Shown: positions 7,763 to 16,783, numbered from the stretch's first letter. The stretch is 64,000 nt of DNA from Lewinellaceae bacterium (GCA_020636075.1 JACJYO010000005.1:124001-188000); one strand, 5' to 3'. The notes: generated by a model from the letters alone, not told the origin. Translations and numbers: made by a program.

Positions 7763-8344
7763 ATGAAAGCAATAGCAATGCTTTTTCTTATATCGTTTTC
7801 GAGTTTGGCACTTGATTGTCAAACGAATCCCAAAGTCAGGGAGGATGGATTTAACTTTTCAACTTGGATGGAGGCATTATCAAATGAATATGATGCTTTT
7901 TTATTAAGCAATGACCCTAAAAAAGTAACTCCTGAATGGTTGAAAGGCGAAATAAGTTACGTCGACGAAAAGCAGTTTTCCAGGCTGTTTGAAATTGCTT
8001 TTCATGAAAACTTGATTAAGAATTGGACTAGCATGTACTATGTGTATCATTTTATGGAAGGCGAATCAAATATCAGTATTTCAACCTTTGTATTTTTTAA
8101 AGGCAATAGATGCTGGGGAACTTCTTTTTTGCACAACAATAACAAGCGTTATTATATAAATGAAAAGAATGCACATAGGATAATTGGCGTAAAGCCATTA
8201 ATGCATTGGAGTGGTGGCTTGGCTTTTGTGTCCAAATTTGGAAGGAACTGGGAGAATAAAAAAAATGTATTTCTGATAGGCTCACTAGACGCGACGGAGT
8301 TTAAGCCTATACTGGAATTATATGACAAATCAATCTTTGATTAA
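7763..8344 (+). CDS. Uncharacterised AT-rich predicted lipoprotein
   Basis: A 193-residue protein that I do not recognise. It has a lipoprotein-type signal (hydrophobic MLFLISFSSLALDC, cysteine at residue 19) and a soluble remainder rich in Asn, Lys and aromatic residues. Its DNA is visibly richer in A and T than the flanking genes, with more AAA and TTT codons, which suggests recent acquisition. It interrupts an otherwise functionally consistent lipid locus, between the PgpA-like gene and the GtrA gene, so a role in lipid synthesis should not be assumed from position. Confidence 0.65.
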   Translation: MKAIAMLFLISFSSLALDCQTNPKVREDGFNFSTWMEALSNEYDAFLLSNDPKKVTPEWLKGEISYVDEKQFSRLFEIAFHENLIKNWTSMYYVYHFMEGESNISISTFVFFKGNRCWGTSFLHNNNKRYYINEKNAHRIIGVKPLMHWSGGLAFVSKFGRNWENKKNVFLIGSLDATEFKPILELYDKSIFD

Positions 8345-8392
8345 GTTCTAGCCATTGCTGATGTCCTCGCCAACAGCAGCAATCAAATGCTT

Positions 8393-8833
8393 ATGAAAAA
8401 CTTGGCTGAACAGTTGCGAAACGGCACCCAGTTGTTGGGCAAATATGGCTTGAGTTCATTGACGGCTACCGGTGTTGATTTTATGGCCTTTCACGTAGCC
8501 TTGAGTTGGTTGGTATTACCTGCCGTGCAATCTACTGTAGTGGGTCGGTCGGTCGGTGCGGCAATAGCATTCTGGCTCCAACGGCAATGGGTTTTTCAGC
8601 AGGTGCAGGCAACGCATAAATGGGTGTTGATCGTCAAATACATCAGTGGCGTTTTATTGGGCATGGGCTTGAACGTTGTTGGCGTTTGGTTGTTACACAA
8701 CCTTGCAGGATGGCAACCTTGGCCGGCGCGTATCTTTTCGGCTTTGATCGGCTGGTTTTTAATTTTTTTATTTAATAAGTACGTGGTCTTTGATCCGCCC
8801 GAGAACCGACGATCCATCAATTATCGTACATAG
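8393..8833 (+). CDS. GtrA-family membrane protein
   Basis: A 146-residue protein with four predicted membrane helices and the GtrA-type features: a first helix starting KYGLSSLTATGVDF, a helix-2 end with a basic FWLQRQWVF, and the C-terminal FLFNKYVVF. GtrA-like proteins take part in moving or anchoring polyprenyl-linked sugars for surface glycans. An ATG two codons upstream (8387) is also possible. Whether it belongs functionally to the inositol-lipid genes or merely sits among them is unclear; a role in glycosylating an inositol lipid is possible but speculative. Confidence 0.8.
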   Translation: MKNLAEQLRNGTQLLGKYGLSSLTATGVDFMAFHVALSWLVLPAVQSTVVGRSVGAAIAFWLQRQWVFQQVQATHKWVLIVKYISGVLLGMGLNVVGVWLLHNLAGWQPWPARIFSALIGWFLIFLFNKYVVFDPPENRRSINYRT

Positions 8834-8901
8834 CGTGTTTGTTTGAACTAGTGAAGTATCAACCCGTTTCTTCGGACATTCACCGAACTTAAAAAGCCAT
8901 T

Positions 8902-11466
8902 ATGCAAGCAATGTGCCGGCTTCTTTTTGCCGCAATCTTGACATCTTTCTCCCTGTCTGCAGCCCTTGGTCAACGTACGACCTCTGTGCGTGGACAGGTA
9001 CTGGACGCTGTTTCCAACGATGCCCTCCCCTATGTCAGCGTTCAATTGGAAGGTACCACCCTGGGTACCCGTACCGACATCGAAGGGAATTTTTACATTG
9101 AAGTAGAAGAAAAAGGCCTCACCGCGATCAAGGTAGTTTGCGTCGGCTATACTTCCCAAACCCTGCCTATTAAAGAGGGCCAGGCTAATCGGGTCACTGT
9201 GCTAATGGAAGAAACATCCGTAGGGATCAAAGAAGTGACCGTGCGTGTGGAGAAATACCGGAATCGCGACAACCCGGCGGTTGAACTGATCAAAAAGGTG
9301 ATTGAAAACAAGGACAAAAACCGAAAGGAAGGGCTGGATTATTACCAATTTGAGAAATACGAGAAAGTTGGATTTGCCCTGAATAACATCACCGAAAAAA
9401 CGAAGAACAGTCTGCTCTTCCGGCGGTTCAAGTTTATTTTTGAAAACGCCGACACCAACAAGGTCAATGATAAAATAAGCCTGCTCCTGTTCCTGCGCGA
9501 AAGCGTGTCGGATGTGTACTACCGGCAGTCGCCTCAGGCGCGCAAAGAATATTTCCATGGCGAACGGAATGTTGTGTTCAAAGACATTTTTGACCTCCAG
9601 GGGATCTCTTATTTTATCAACGCCATGTACATGGACGTCAACTTTTACAACAATGCCGTTGACCTCCTGACCATGCAATTTGTCAGCCCCCTCAGCCCTA
9701 TCTCCCCGACACTGTACCGCTTTTACATTCAGGATACGGTGCAGATCGACAACACGCCCTGTGTGCACATGTACTTTGCACCCCGCAATAAAACGGACCT
9801 GGCGTTTATGGGGCACTTGTGGATAGCACTTGACTCGACGTATTCGATCCGTAAAATCGAGGCGGGCATACCAAAAGATATCAACCTCAATTGGGTAAAT
9901 GAACTTCAGATCAACCAGGAGTATTCCTGGTTTGGCGACACCCCGGAAGACCGCGGGTTGATGCTCTCGAAAGACGAAATATTTATGGACTTCGGCTTGT
10001 TCCGGGGCGACAGCACCCGTTCCCTGCTCGGAAACAAGACTACTTCCTACAGAAATTATACCCTCAACCACCCGCTGCCCGACTCGCTTTTTAACACCCC
10101 CCTGGCAGAAATCAGGGATTCCGGCGCCGACAGTCGGGACTCCTTGTTTTGGCGGGAAAACCGACACCTTGCCCTTACCCGCACCGAAAAGGGTTTGGAA
10201 AAAACACTGGACAGCCTCTACAAAAACAAATCTTTCCGGCGGTTGCTGGGCGGCGTCAAGTTTTTATTTGAAGGATATACCAACATTGGCGGTTTCTCTA
10301 TCGGCCCGGTGAACACGTTTTACAGTTTCAACCAGGTTGAAGGTTTTCGCATGCGCCTGGGCGGTCGTACCAATTACAAGTTCAGCGAACGCCTGATGCT
10401 GGAAGGTTACACCGCCTATGGATTTAAGGATCAGCGCTGGAAAGGATTTGGCGCCATACGCTATTCGTTTAGCGAGGAAAAGGTCCGCCTGTTCCCGATA
10501 AACCAGATCCGGCTTTGGTACCAAAATGACATCGAGATTCCGGGGCAATCCCTGCAGTTTGTCAATGAAGACAACTTTTTCCTTTCGTTCAAACGCGGGG
10601 TGAACAACCGGATGATTTACAAAGAAACCATCGGGCTCGATTATCTCAATGAAAACAAAACAGGATTCAGCTACGGTTTTTCTGTAAAAAATATACGTCA
10701 GAACGGCGCCGGCGCGCTGCTGTTCGATTATCAGGATCGTGGTGAAACGCGGTACAAGAAGGATTTGATCACGACCGAGCTGGGTTTGAGCCTGCGGTTT
10801 GCACCCAACGAAAAATTCTACGACGGGGCTACCTACCGCACACCGGTCCTCACCAAGTATCCGATCCTGGAGTTTTTCTATGATGCCGGGGTCAATGGGC
10901 TCATGCGCGGGCAGTACAGCTACCACAATCTGCGTTTTCAGGCGCGAAAAGGCTTTTTTCTGTCACCCATCGGTTGGGGCATCGGTATTGTTGAGGTCGG
11001 CAAAGTATTCGGTACTGTGCCGTATCCACTGCTCACAGTACACCGGGCCAACCAAACCTACTCGTACCAGCTGAATTCATACAACCTGATGAATTTCCTG
11101 GAGTTTGTGAGTGATCAGTATGTCGCTGTAAATTACTTCCACAACTTCGGCGGCATCTTCCTGGGCCGCATTCCGCTGTTGAAAAAACTCAAGTGGCGGG
11201 AAGTGTTTACGGTGAAAGCCCTTTGGGGAAAAGTAGACGATCGCAACCGCCCAACGGATGATAATGGTTTACTTAGCTTTCCAAAATACGATGATGGTAC
11301 GACCATGACGTATACCCTCGAACGGAAGCCCTATGTTGAAGGCAGTATTGGCGTGGCGAATATCTTCCGCCTGATCCGGGTCGACCTGGTACGCCGTTTT
11401 ACCTACACCGAAAATCCTTTTGTTTCCAAACTCGGCGTACGGGTTCGGGTAAAAATGGAATTTTAA
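8902..11466 (+). CDS. Outer-membrane-associated DUF5686 protein with carboxypeptidase-regulatory N-domain
   Basis: An 854-residue exported protein. A signal peptide (ending near SLSAALGQ) is followed by a CarboxypepD_reg-like beta-sandwich at about 28-110 (VRGQVLDAVSNDALPYVSVQLEGTTLGT...DIEGNF) and then a long DUF5686-type region that ends in alternating amphipathic strands and a C-terminal aromatic (VRVKMEF), consistent with an outer-membrane beta-barrel. The family is typical of Bacteroidota and its function is not established. It is co-directional with its neighbours, with a 12-bp gap to the CDP-alcohol phosphotransferase, so they are probably co-transcribed. Confidence 0.8.
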   Translation: MQAMCRLLFAAILTSFSLSAALGQRTTSVRGQVLDAVSNDALPYVSVQLEGTTLGTRTDIEGNFYIEVEEKGLTAIKVVCVGYTSQTLPIKEGQANRVTVLMEETSVGIKEVTVRVEKYRNRDNPAVELIKKVIENKDKNRKEGLDYYQFEKYEKVGFALNNITEKTKNSLLFRRFKFIFENADTNKVNDKISLLLFLRESVSDVYYRQSPQARKEYFHGERNVVFKDIFDLQGISYFINAMYMDVNFYNNAVDLLTMQFVSPLSPISPTLYRFYIQDTVQIDNTPCVHMYFAPRNKTDLAFMGHLWIALDSTYSIRKIEAGIPKDINLNWVNELQINQEYSWFGDTPEDRGLMLSKDEIFMDFGLFRGDSTRSLLGNKTTSYRNYTLNHPLPDSLFNTPLAEIRDSGADSRDSLFWRENRHLALTRTEKGLEKTLDSLYKNKSFRRLLGGVKFLFEGYTNIGGFSIGPVNTFYSFNQVEGFRMRLGGRTNYKFSERLMLEGYTAYGFKDQRWKGFGAIRYSFSEEKVRLFPINQIRLWYQNDIEIPGQSLQFVNEDNFFLSFKRGVNNRMIYKETIGLDYLNENKTGFSYGFSVKNIRQNGAGALLFDYQDRGETRYKKDLITTELGLSLRFAPNEKFYDGATYRTPVLTKYPILEFFYDAGVNGLMRGQYSYHNLRFQARKGFFLSPIGWGIGIVEVGKVFGTVPYPLLTVHRANQTYSYQLNSYNLMNFLEFVSDQYVAVNYFHNFGGIFLGRIPLLKKLKWREVFTVKALWGKVDDRNRPTDDNGLLSFPKYDDGTTMTYTLERKPYVEGSIGVANIFRLIRVDLVRRFTYTENPFVSKLGVRVRVKMEF

Positions 11467-11477
11467 ACATCTGAAAC

Positions 11478-12194
11478 ATGGCAAATTTTCTCAAAGAAGT
11501 CGGCCAACCCCTGGTTTATAAAGTTATACAACCCCTGATCGATCTGTTGGCCCGCACCGGAATAACACCCAACGCCATCACAGCGATCGGTTTTGTAATC
11601 AATATTGGTGCAACTATCGTGTTTGTTTACGGTACCAATGCGGCGCGTGGCGATCTCCGGTATGTAGCCTGGGGCGGAGGCATTATCCTGCTGGCCGGTC
11701 TGTTTGATATGATGGATGGCCGCCTGGCCCGCGTGAGCAAGCAGGAAAGCAGCTTCGGCGCCCTGTTCGATTCGGTGCTCGACCGCTACAGCGAGTTGGT
11801 AATGTTTTTGGGTATTTGTTATTACCTCGTTGCGCAGCAATATTTTCTGAGTTCCTTGTTTGCTTTTATTGCCATGATCGGCTCCATCATGGTCAGTTAC
11901 GTGCGGGCGCGGGCCGAGGGTCTGGGTGTCGAATGTAAGGGCGGGCTGATGCAACGCCCCGAGCGGGTGTTGCTGGTTGGCATTGCCGCGATAATCTGCG
12001 GTATCACCCAACATTACGTCGGCGATTTTAAATACGTGATACCCGGCACGGATTTCCCGTATTTTGAAAACATTACCATTTTCACTTTTCCCATTTTCGT
12101 GATGGCTATCCTGACCAATTGGACGGCGATCCAGCGCCTGCGCGAGTCAAAAGCCGGCCTGGACGCCCTGGACAGCCGTAAAAAATACAGTTAA
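11478..12194 (+). CDS. CDP-alcohol phosphatidyltransferase, candidate phosphatidylinositol-phosphate synthase
   Basis: A 238-residue multi-pass membrane enzyme with an intact CDP-alcohol phosphotransferase signature: D77-x2-D80-G81-x2-A84-R85-x8-G94-x3-D98-x3-D102. The acidic residues bind the two metal ions and D102 is the expected catalytic base. Such enzymes transfer a phosphatidyl group from CDP-diacylglycerol to an alcohol. Because inositol-phosphate synthase and a PgpA-like phosphatase are encoded just upstream, the acceptor is most likely inositol phosphate, giving phosphatidylinositol phosphate as in prokaryotic PIP synthases. Phosphatidylglycerophosphate or phosphatidylserine synthase are the alternatives. 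It is tightly linked (3-bp gap) to the DUF4833 gene. Confidence 0.82.
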   Translation: MANFLKEVGQPLVYKVIQPLIDLLARTGITPNAITAIGFVINIGATIVFVYGTNAARGDLRYVAWGGGIILLAGLFDMMDGRLARVSKQESSFGALFDSVLDRYSELVMFLGICYYLVAQQYFLSSLFAFIAMIGSIMVSYVRARAEGLGVECKGGLMQRPERVLLVGIAAIICGITQHYVGDFKYVIPGTDFPYFENITIFTFPIFVMAILTNWTAIQRLRESKAGLDALDSRKKYS

Positions 12195-12197
12195 TCT

Positions 12198-12752
12198 ATG
12201 TTCCGCATTTCCCGGCCACTCGTCCTGGTGCTGCTGTTTGGAAGTTTCCTTTTACCAGGTTTTTTGGCAGCGCAGTTATCGTTTCCAACGCCACCTGCTG
12301 CGCCCCAGCGCCTGTTTTTTGTGCAGCGCACCCCCAATACCAATACCATTGTTTACGATGCTAACACCATTGAAAACGGCACGAAGTTCGACCCCAAACA
12401 ACCCATCCGGGTATACTGGCTCCGGTACGATGAGCAAGGGCAGGTAGCCCCCTTGTCTTACTTGCAGCGCACGATGGCCTATGGCGTGGAAGTGCGGGCG
12501 TTGAAAAACAAGATTGGCGAGTTTGAATTCAATGTGGTTTCCTACCCTAAACGCAAGTTGCGCCTTCTGCTTGATGGCCGTAAACAACCCCGCGCCTTGT
12601 TGCAAATTAATGGTCAGGAAGCCTGGTTGAACCGGGTTTTTATAAAAATAGAAGGAAAAAAGATCGGCATCATCCCGGATGTAAAATATGTTGAACTGTT
12701 CGGAACGGACCCCACATCCGGCAAGCCCGTTTATGAAAAATTCGTTCCTTAA
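12198..12752 (+). CDS. DUF4833 secreted protein
   Basis: A 184-residue exported protein with a clear signal peptide (hydrophobic core LVLVLLFGSFLLPGFLAA) and one globular domain that I recognise as DUF4833 (RLFFVQRTPNTNTIVYDAN, then IRVYWLRYDEQGQ, and a C-terminal KYVELFGTD). The function of the family is unknown. Here it is squeezed between the CDP-alcohol phosphotransferase (3-bp gap) and the Aur1-like enzyme (8-bp gap), so it almost certainly belongs to the inositol-lipid operon. A periplasmic partner in lipid handling is plausible. Confidence 0.78.
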   Translation: MFRISRPLVLVLLFGSFLLPGFLAAQLSFPTPPAAPQRLFFVQRTPNTNTIVYDANTIENGTKFDPKQPIRVYWLRYDEQGQVAPLSYLQRTMAYGVEVRALKNKIGEFEFNVVSYPKRKLRLLLDGRKQPRALLQINGQEAWLNRVFIKIEGKKIGIIPDVKYVELFGTDPTSGKPVYEKFVP

Positions 12753-12760
12753 GTCTTGCC

Positions 12761-13678
12761 ATGAATAAGTTTGCGGGTATGAATGCGCGTGTTGTTTTTC
12801 CGGTGGGGTCGCTGGTTTATTTTCTTTGGTTTTACTTTTTTGTCGGGCTGCGTACGGAGCACATCGGCCTTTACATCGGGGTGGTCAGTTTGTACTTTGC
12901 CAGTGCTGCAACACGCCGTTTCGTGCTTGCTTTTGGCGCATTTATCGTCTATTGGATGATCTATGACTCCCTGCGTGTAATCCCGAATTATGTAGTCAAC
13001 CCGATCCACGTACTCGAGCCCTATCTTCTTGAAAAACGTTTGTTTGGGATCAGCGGCCCGGATGGCCTACCAATTACCCTGAATGAGTATTTTGAACACC
13101 ATACCCATCCTTTGCTGGATGTGCTTTCAGGCTTGTTTTACCTCGGCTGGGTACCAGTACCCCTGGTTTTTGCCTTTTACCTGTTCCGGACCGACAAACC
13201 CCTTTTTATCCGCTTTTCGTACGCCTTCCTGTTTACCAATCTGGTGGGTTTCGTCATTTATTATTTGTACCCGGCAGCACCACCCTGGTATATTGAATTG
13301 CACGGGTTTGAAATAAAGCACGGTACCCCGGGAAACCCAGCTGGGCTGCTCAATTTTGACGCATTTTTCGGGATTCACCTCTTTTCCAGTATTTACCAGA
13401 AAAATGCCAATGTGTTCGCAGCCATCCCTTCGCTGCACTCTGCTTATCCGGTTTTATGCTTGTTATACGGCCGCTTCCTGGGCAAATGGTGGCTCAATCT
13501 GCTGTTTGGTATCTTTGTCGGCGGTATTTGGTTTGCCGCCGTGTATTCACGCCACCATTATGTCATTGATGTGGCTGCAGGCGCCGCCACGGCGCTTTTA
13601 GGGTATTGGCTCTTTGAATACCTGATCAACCAAACGCGCCTCAAAAGCTGGTTGAATGCACTACTCCAAAGGATTTAG
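12761..13678 (+). CDS. PAP2-superfamily membrane enzyme, Aur1-like candidate inositol phosphorylceramide synthase
   Basis: A 305-residue polytopic protein of the PAP2/Aur1 superfamily. The lipid-phosphatase-like motifs are PSLHSAYP (223-230, catalytic H226) and SRHHYVID (263-270, H266 and D270), with YPAAPPWY at about 170-177 resembling the YPxxPPW segment of the Aur1/inositolphosphotransferase subgroup rather than simple PAP2 phosphatases. Aur1 moves phosphoinositol from phosphatidylinositol to ceramide. With ceramide and phosphatidylinositol genes immediately upstream, this is the natural final step: inositol phosphorylceramide. A PAP2 phosphatase acting on PIP is the alternative. It ends the locus; the next gene has its own promoter-like sequence. 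Confidence 0.78.
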   Translation: MNKFAGMNARVVFPVGSLVYFLWFYFFVGLRTEHIGLYIGVVSLYFASAATRRFVLAFGAFIVYWMIYDSLRVIPNYVVNPIHVLEPYLLEKRLFGISGPDGLPITLNEYFEHHTHPLLDVLSGLFYLGWVPVPLVFAFYLFRTDKPLFIRFSYAFLFTNLVGFVIYYLYPAAPPWYIELHGFEIKHGTPGNPAGLLNFDAFFGIHLFSSIYQKNANVFAAIPSLHSAYPVLCLLYGRFLGKWWLNLLFGIFVGGIWFAAVYSRHHYVIDVAAGAATALLGYWLFEYLINQTRLKSWLNALLQRI

Positions 13679-13700
13679 TATTTTTCCAGCGATAGCGCCG

Positions 13701-13708
13701 TAACTTTG
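13701..13708 (+). promoter_or_regulatory. Bacteroidota-type -7 box upstream of lpxC-fabZ
   Basis: TAACTTTG matches the Bacteroidota -7 consensus TAnnTTTG. A T-rich block (13681-13685) lies at roughly the distance expected for the -33 element. It sits 26 bp before the lpxC-fabZ ATG and suggests the lipid A genes are transcribed separately from the inositol-lipid genes. Confidence 0.5.
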
Positions 13709-13734
13709 CTGCCCTAACCACGTATTTCCGGATA

Positions 13735-15147
13735 ATGAAACAATTCACCATTAAAAATCCTGTCACTATTAAGGGCGTAGGCCTGCACACCGGTAAGGCT
13801 GTTTCGCTCACCTTTAAACCGGCGCCGGCCAACCACGGCTACCGTTTTCAACGGATTGACCTGCCCGAACAACCGGTCTTGCCAGCCGATGTCCGCCTGG
13901 TTGTTTCTACCAACCGAGGCACTACCTTGCGCAGCGGCGATGCTCAGGTAGCCACTGTTGAACATGTTTTATCTGCTCTTACCGGGCTGGGAATCGACAA
14001 TGTGCTCATGGAAATTGACGGCGCTGAAATGCCGATCATGGATGGCACCTCCCTGCCTTTTGTGAAAGTACTGGAACAGGCCGGACAAGAGGCGCAGGAT
14101 GCCGACCGGGAATACTTTGTTATCACCGAACCGATCTCATACAAGGATGAATTACTGGGAATTGAATTACTGGCGCTGCCTGCCGAATCGTTTGAGGCAA
14201 CCGTAATGATTGATTTCAACTCCAAAGTATTGGGCCAGCAATTTGCAGCCCTGCACACTATGGAGGAATATCAGGAAGAAATTGCCCCCTGCCGCACCTT
14301 CGTTTTTGTGCATGAATTGGAGAAACTCCTTGAAATGGGACTGATCAAAGGCGGTGATCTGGACAATGCCATCGTGATCGCCGACCGGAAAATGGAGCAG
14401 GCTGAGCTCGACCGCCTCGCTGAAAAAATGGGCAAACAGTCGATTAAAGTTGATTCGGAAGGGGTGCTGAATACCGTAAAACTTCACTTTCAAAATGAAC
14501 CGGCCCGGCATAAACTGTTGGATGTAATTGGCGATCTGGCCTTGATCGGCAAACCCATTCAGGGTAAAATTGTGGCTACCAAGCCCGGCCACACCGCCAA
14601 TGTGGAGTTTGCCAAAATTTTGAAAAAACACCTACTGGAAAAACGGCGCCTGCTGGGCATTCCCAAATACGATCCGGAAAAGGAGCCGATTTACGACATC
14701 AACAAAATCAGCCAGATGTTGCCGCATCGTTTCCCGTTTTTGCTGGTGGACAAAGTCATTGAACTGACTGAAAATCACGTAGTCGGTATAAAAAACGTTA
14801 CCATGAATGAGCCCTTTTTTCAGGGCCACTTCCCGAATAATCCAATCTTTCCGGGTGTATTGCAAATTGAAGCCATGGCCCAAACCGGGGGTATTCTGGC
14901 TTTGCACAACGTGCCTGATCCGGGCAACTGGGATACTTATTTTCTGAAAATCGAAAACACCAAATTTAAAGCAAAGGTCATCCCAGGCGACACCATAATC
15001 CTGAAAATGGAACTTATCGAACCCATCCGGCGCGGCATCGCCCATATGCAGGGAACAGCATATGTAGGCAATAAAATTGTGTCGGAAGGTGAGCTCACAG
15101 CGCAGATCGTCCGCCGGAACAAGGACGCAAGCGCCAACGAGGCTTGA
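13735..15147 (+). CDS. lpxC/fabZ: Bifunctional UDP-3-O-acyl-N-acetylglucosamine deacetylase / 3-hydroxyacyl-ACP dehydratase
   Basis: A 470-residue fusion typical of Bacteroidota. Residues about 1-310 are LpxC, the zinc-dependent deacetylase of lipid A synthesis (VATVEHVLSAL with the metal histidine near 77; HKLLDVIGDLAL near 258-270 carrying the second histidine and the aspartate). Residues about 320-465 are FabZ, the beta-hydroxyacyl-ACP dehydratase of fatty-acid synthesis, with MLPHRFPFLLVD and the active-site GHFPNNPIFPGVLQIEAMAQ. The fusion ties membrane phospholipid and lipid A synthesis. lpxA follows 94 bp downstream. Confidence 0.96.
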   Translation: MKQFTIKNPVTIKGVGLHTGKAVSLTFKPAPANHGYRFQRIDLPEQPVLPADVRLVVSTNRGTTLRSGDAQVATVEHVLSALTGLGIDNVLMEIDGAEMPIMDGTSLPFVKVLEQAGQEAQDADREYFVITEPISYKDELLGIELLALPAESFEATVMIDFNSKVLGQQFAALHTMEEYQEEIAPCRTFVFVHELEKLLEMGLIKGGDLDNAIVIADRKMEQAELDRLAEKMGKQSIKVDSEGVLNTVKLHFQNEPARHKLLDVIGDLALIGKPIQGKIVATKPGHTANVEFAKILKKHLLEKRRLLGIPKYDPEKEPIYDINKISQMLPHRFPFLLVDKVIELTENHVVGIKNVTMNEPFFQGHFPNNPIFPGVLQIEAMAQTGGILALHNVPDPGNWDTYFLKIENTKFKAKVIPGDTIILKMELIEPIRRGIAHMQGTAYVGNKIVSEGELTAQIVRRNKDASANEA

Positions 15148-15241
15148 GATTTTTTAACCGGAAGTTGTGGCGGACCACAAAGCGGGATTCCATTTTCACC
15201 GCACCCTGTTTTACCGCCAGACTTTAAATTGAGCTTTTTCC

Positions 15242-16063
15242 ATGAGCTACACTGACGGCTTGCGCGTGATTGATCCCAATGCAAAAATTGGTAAAAACGT
15301 CACCATAGGGCCATTTACAGTAATAGAAGGAGATGTTATCATTGGTGATGATTGCTGGATAGGAAACAATGTAACTATTCTTAACGGCGCCCGCATTGGC
15401 AATAAATGCAAAATTTTCCCCGGCGCAGTAGTCAGCGCAATACCGCAAGACTTGAAATACGCCGGCGAAAACACCACGCTGGAACTGGGCAATGAGGTGA
15501 TCGTCCGGGAATGCTGCACACTCAACCGCGGAACCAGTGAGGCAGAACGCACGGTAATTGGCGACAACTGCCTGCTAATGGCGTACGTACATGTCGCACA
15601 CGATTGCTTTATCGGCAAAGGCTGCATCCTGGCAAACAATGTTACCCTGGCCGGTCATATTACCATCGACAATTACGCCCGTTTGGGCGGCATGGTGGCG
15701 GTGCATCAGTTTGTCCGCATTGGCAGCCAGGTTATGATCGGCGGCGGTTCCCTCGTCAGAAAAGACGTTCCTCCCTATGTCATGGCTGCCCGCGAGCCGC
15801 TGTCTTACACCGGTATCAACCGGGTCGGCCTCCATCGGGCAAAATTTACCCGGGAGGAAACGCATCATATTGAAGATATCTACCGCATTCTGTTTGTGCG
15901 CGGCCTGCCTGTAGGCAAGGCGCTTTCCGTGATCGAAGAAGAGATCGAAGCATCCAAATTTCGCGATGAGATCACCCATTTTGTGCGCGGCGCAAAGCGC
16001 GGCCTGATGAAAGGCTTCCGCTCGCTTAACGGTGCCGGACGTATAGCAGAACCTGCCCTGTAG
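15242..16063 (+). CDS. lpxA: Acyl-[ACP]-UDP-N-acetylglucosamine O-acyltransferase
   Basis: A 273-residue left-handed beta-helix acyltransferase with hexapeptide repeats over about residues 10-190 and a C-terminal helical domain. The catalytic histidine lies in YVHVAHDCFIG (about 118-121), and the LAGHITIDNYARLGG and HQFVRIG stretches match LpxA. It catalyses the first step of lipid A synthesis, transferring a 3-hydroxyacyl chain to UDP-GlcNAc. Position after lpxC-fabZ is the standard Bacteroidota order. Its stop shares one base with the GTG start of the following ABC ATPase. Confidence 0.95.
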   Translation: MSYTDGLRVIDPNAKIGKNVTIGPFTVIEGDVIIGDDCWIGNNVTILNGARIGNKCKIFPGAVVSAIPQDLKYAGENTTLELGNEVIVRECCTLNRGTSEAERTVIGDNCLLMAYVHVAHDCFIGKGCILANNVTLAGHITIDNYARLGGMVAVHQFVRIGSQVMIGGGSLVRKDVPPYVMAAREPLSYTGINRVGLHRAKFTREETHHIEDIYRILFVRGLPVGKALSVIEEEIEASKFRDEITHFVRGAKRGLMKGFRSLNGAGRIAEPAL

Positions 16064-16677
16064 TGAATATTCAACTGACGAATGCCGGCAAACGCTTCCG
16101 GTTTGACTGGATTTTTAAAAACCTGAATTTCCATTTTCAATCGGGAACAGCCTATGCTTTGCAGGGCCCGAATGGCTCGGGAAAATCTACCCTGATGAAA
16201 ATTCTGTCGGGCCATTTATCGCTGTCCAAAGGCCAGATCGCTTTCACTGAAAATGACCGGAAGATTGACGGCGATGCCGTTTACCAAAAAGTCAGCTTCG
16301 CCGCACCGTACATCGAACTGATTGAGGAATTTACACTCGAAGAAGCACTGCGTTTTCACAGTCAACTCAAGCCCCTGCTGCCGGAATATTCGCCCGAACG
16401 GCTCTATGAACTGCTCGAATTGCCGCGTACCCGCCTGAAGGAAATCCGCTATTTTTCTTCCGGCATGAAACAGCGCGTCAAACTGGCCCTGGCAATTTGC
16501 AGCGATACGCCCGTGCTGCTGCTCGACGAGCCGAGTACCAATCTGGACGCAAATGCTGTGCGTTGGTTTAAAATGCTTTTGGAGCGTCACAGTGCCGGTA
16601 GGTTGGTTGTTATTGCTTCTAATGATCCTGCGGATCTGGAAAGTTGCCGGGAAGGGCTGAACATGTTGGAATTGTAA
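16063..16677 (+). CDS. ABC transporter ATP-binding protein
   Basis: A compact 204-residue ATPase with Walker A GPNGSGKST (about 36-44), signature SSGMKQR (about 132-138) and Walker B VLLLDEPST (about 152-160). The GTG start overlaps the last base of the lpxA stop codon, so the gene is coupled to lpxA. No permease is encoded nearby. The short length and lack of accessory domains resemble single-domain ATPases that pair with a membrane subunit encoded elsewhere, possibly in envelope lipid export given the neighbours; that is inference. Confidence 0.85.
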   Translation: MNIQLTNAGKRFRFDWIFKNLNFHFQSGTAYALQGPNGSGKSTLMKILSGHLSLSKGQIAFTENDRKIDGDAVYQKVSFAAPYIELIEEFTLEEALRFHSQLKPLLPEYSPERLYELLELPRTRLKEIRYFSSGMKQRVKLALAICSDTPVLLLDEPSTNLDANAVRWFKMLLERHSAGRLVVIASNDPADLESCREGLNMLEL

Positions 16678-16783
16678 TGGCGAACTTTGGGTGTGCCTTT
16701 TATTACAAATCCAAATACCACTTTGGGCGGGATCGTACGTTTTTACCATAGGCCGAACTAAAAGATCGGCTTACTTTAGCACG

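Noticed and set aside
8902..11466. DUF5686 protein as a lipid biosynthesis enzyme
   Set aside because: It is an outer-membrane type protein with no catalytic motif; position alone does not support an enzymatic role.
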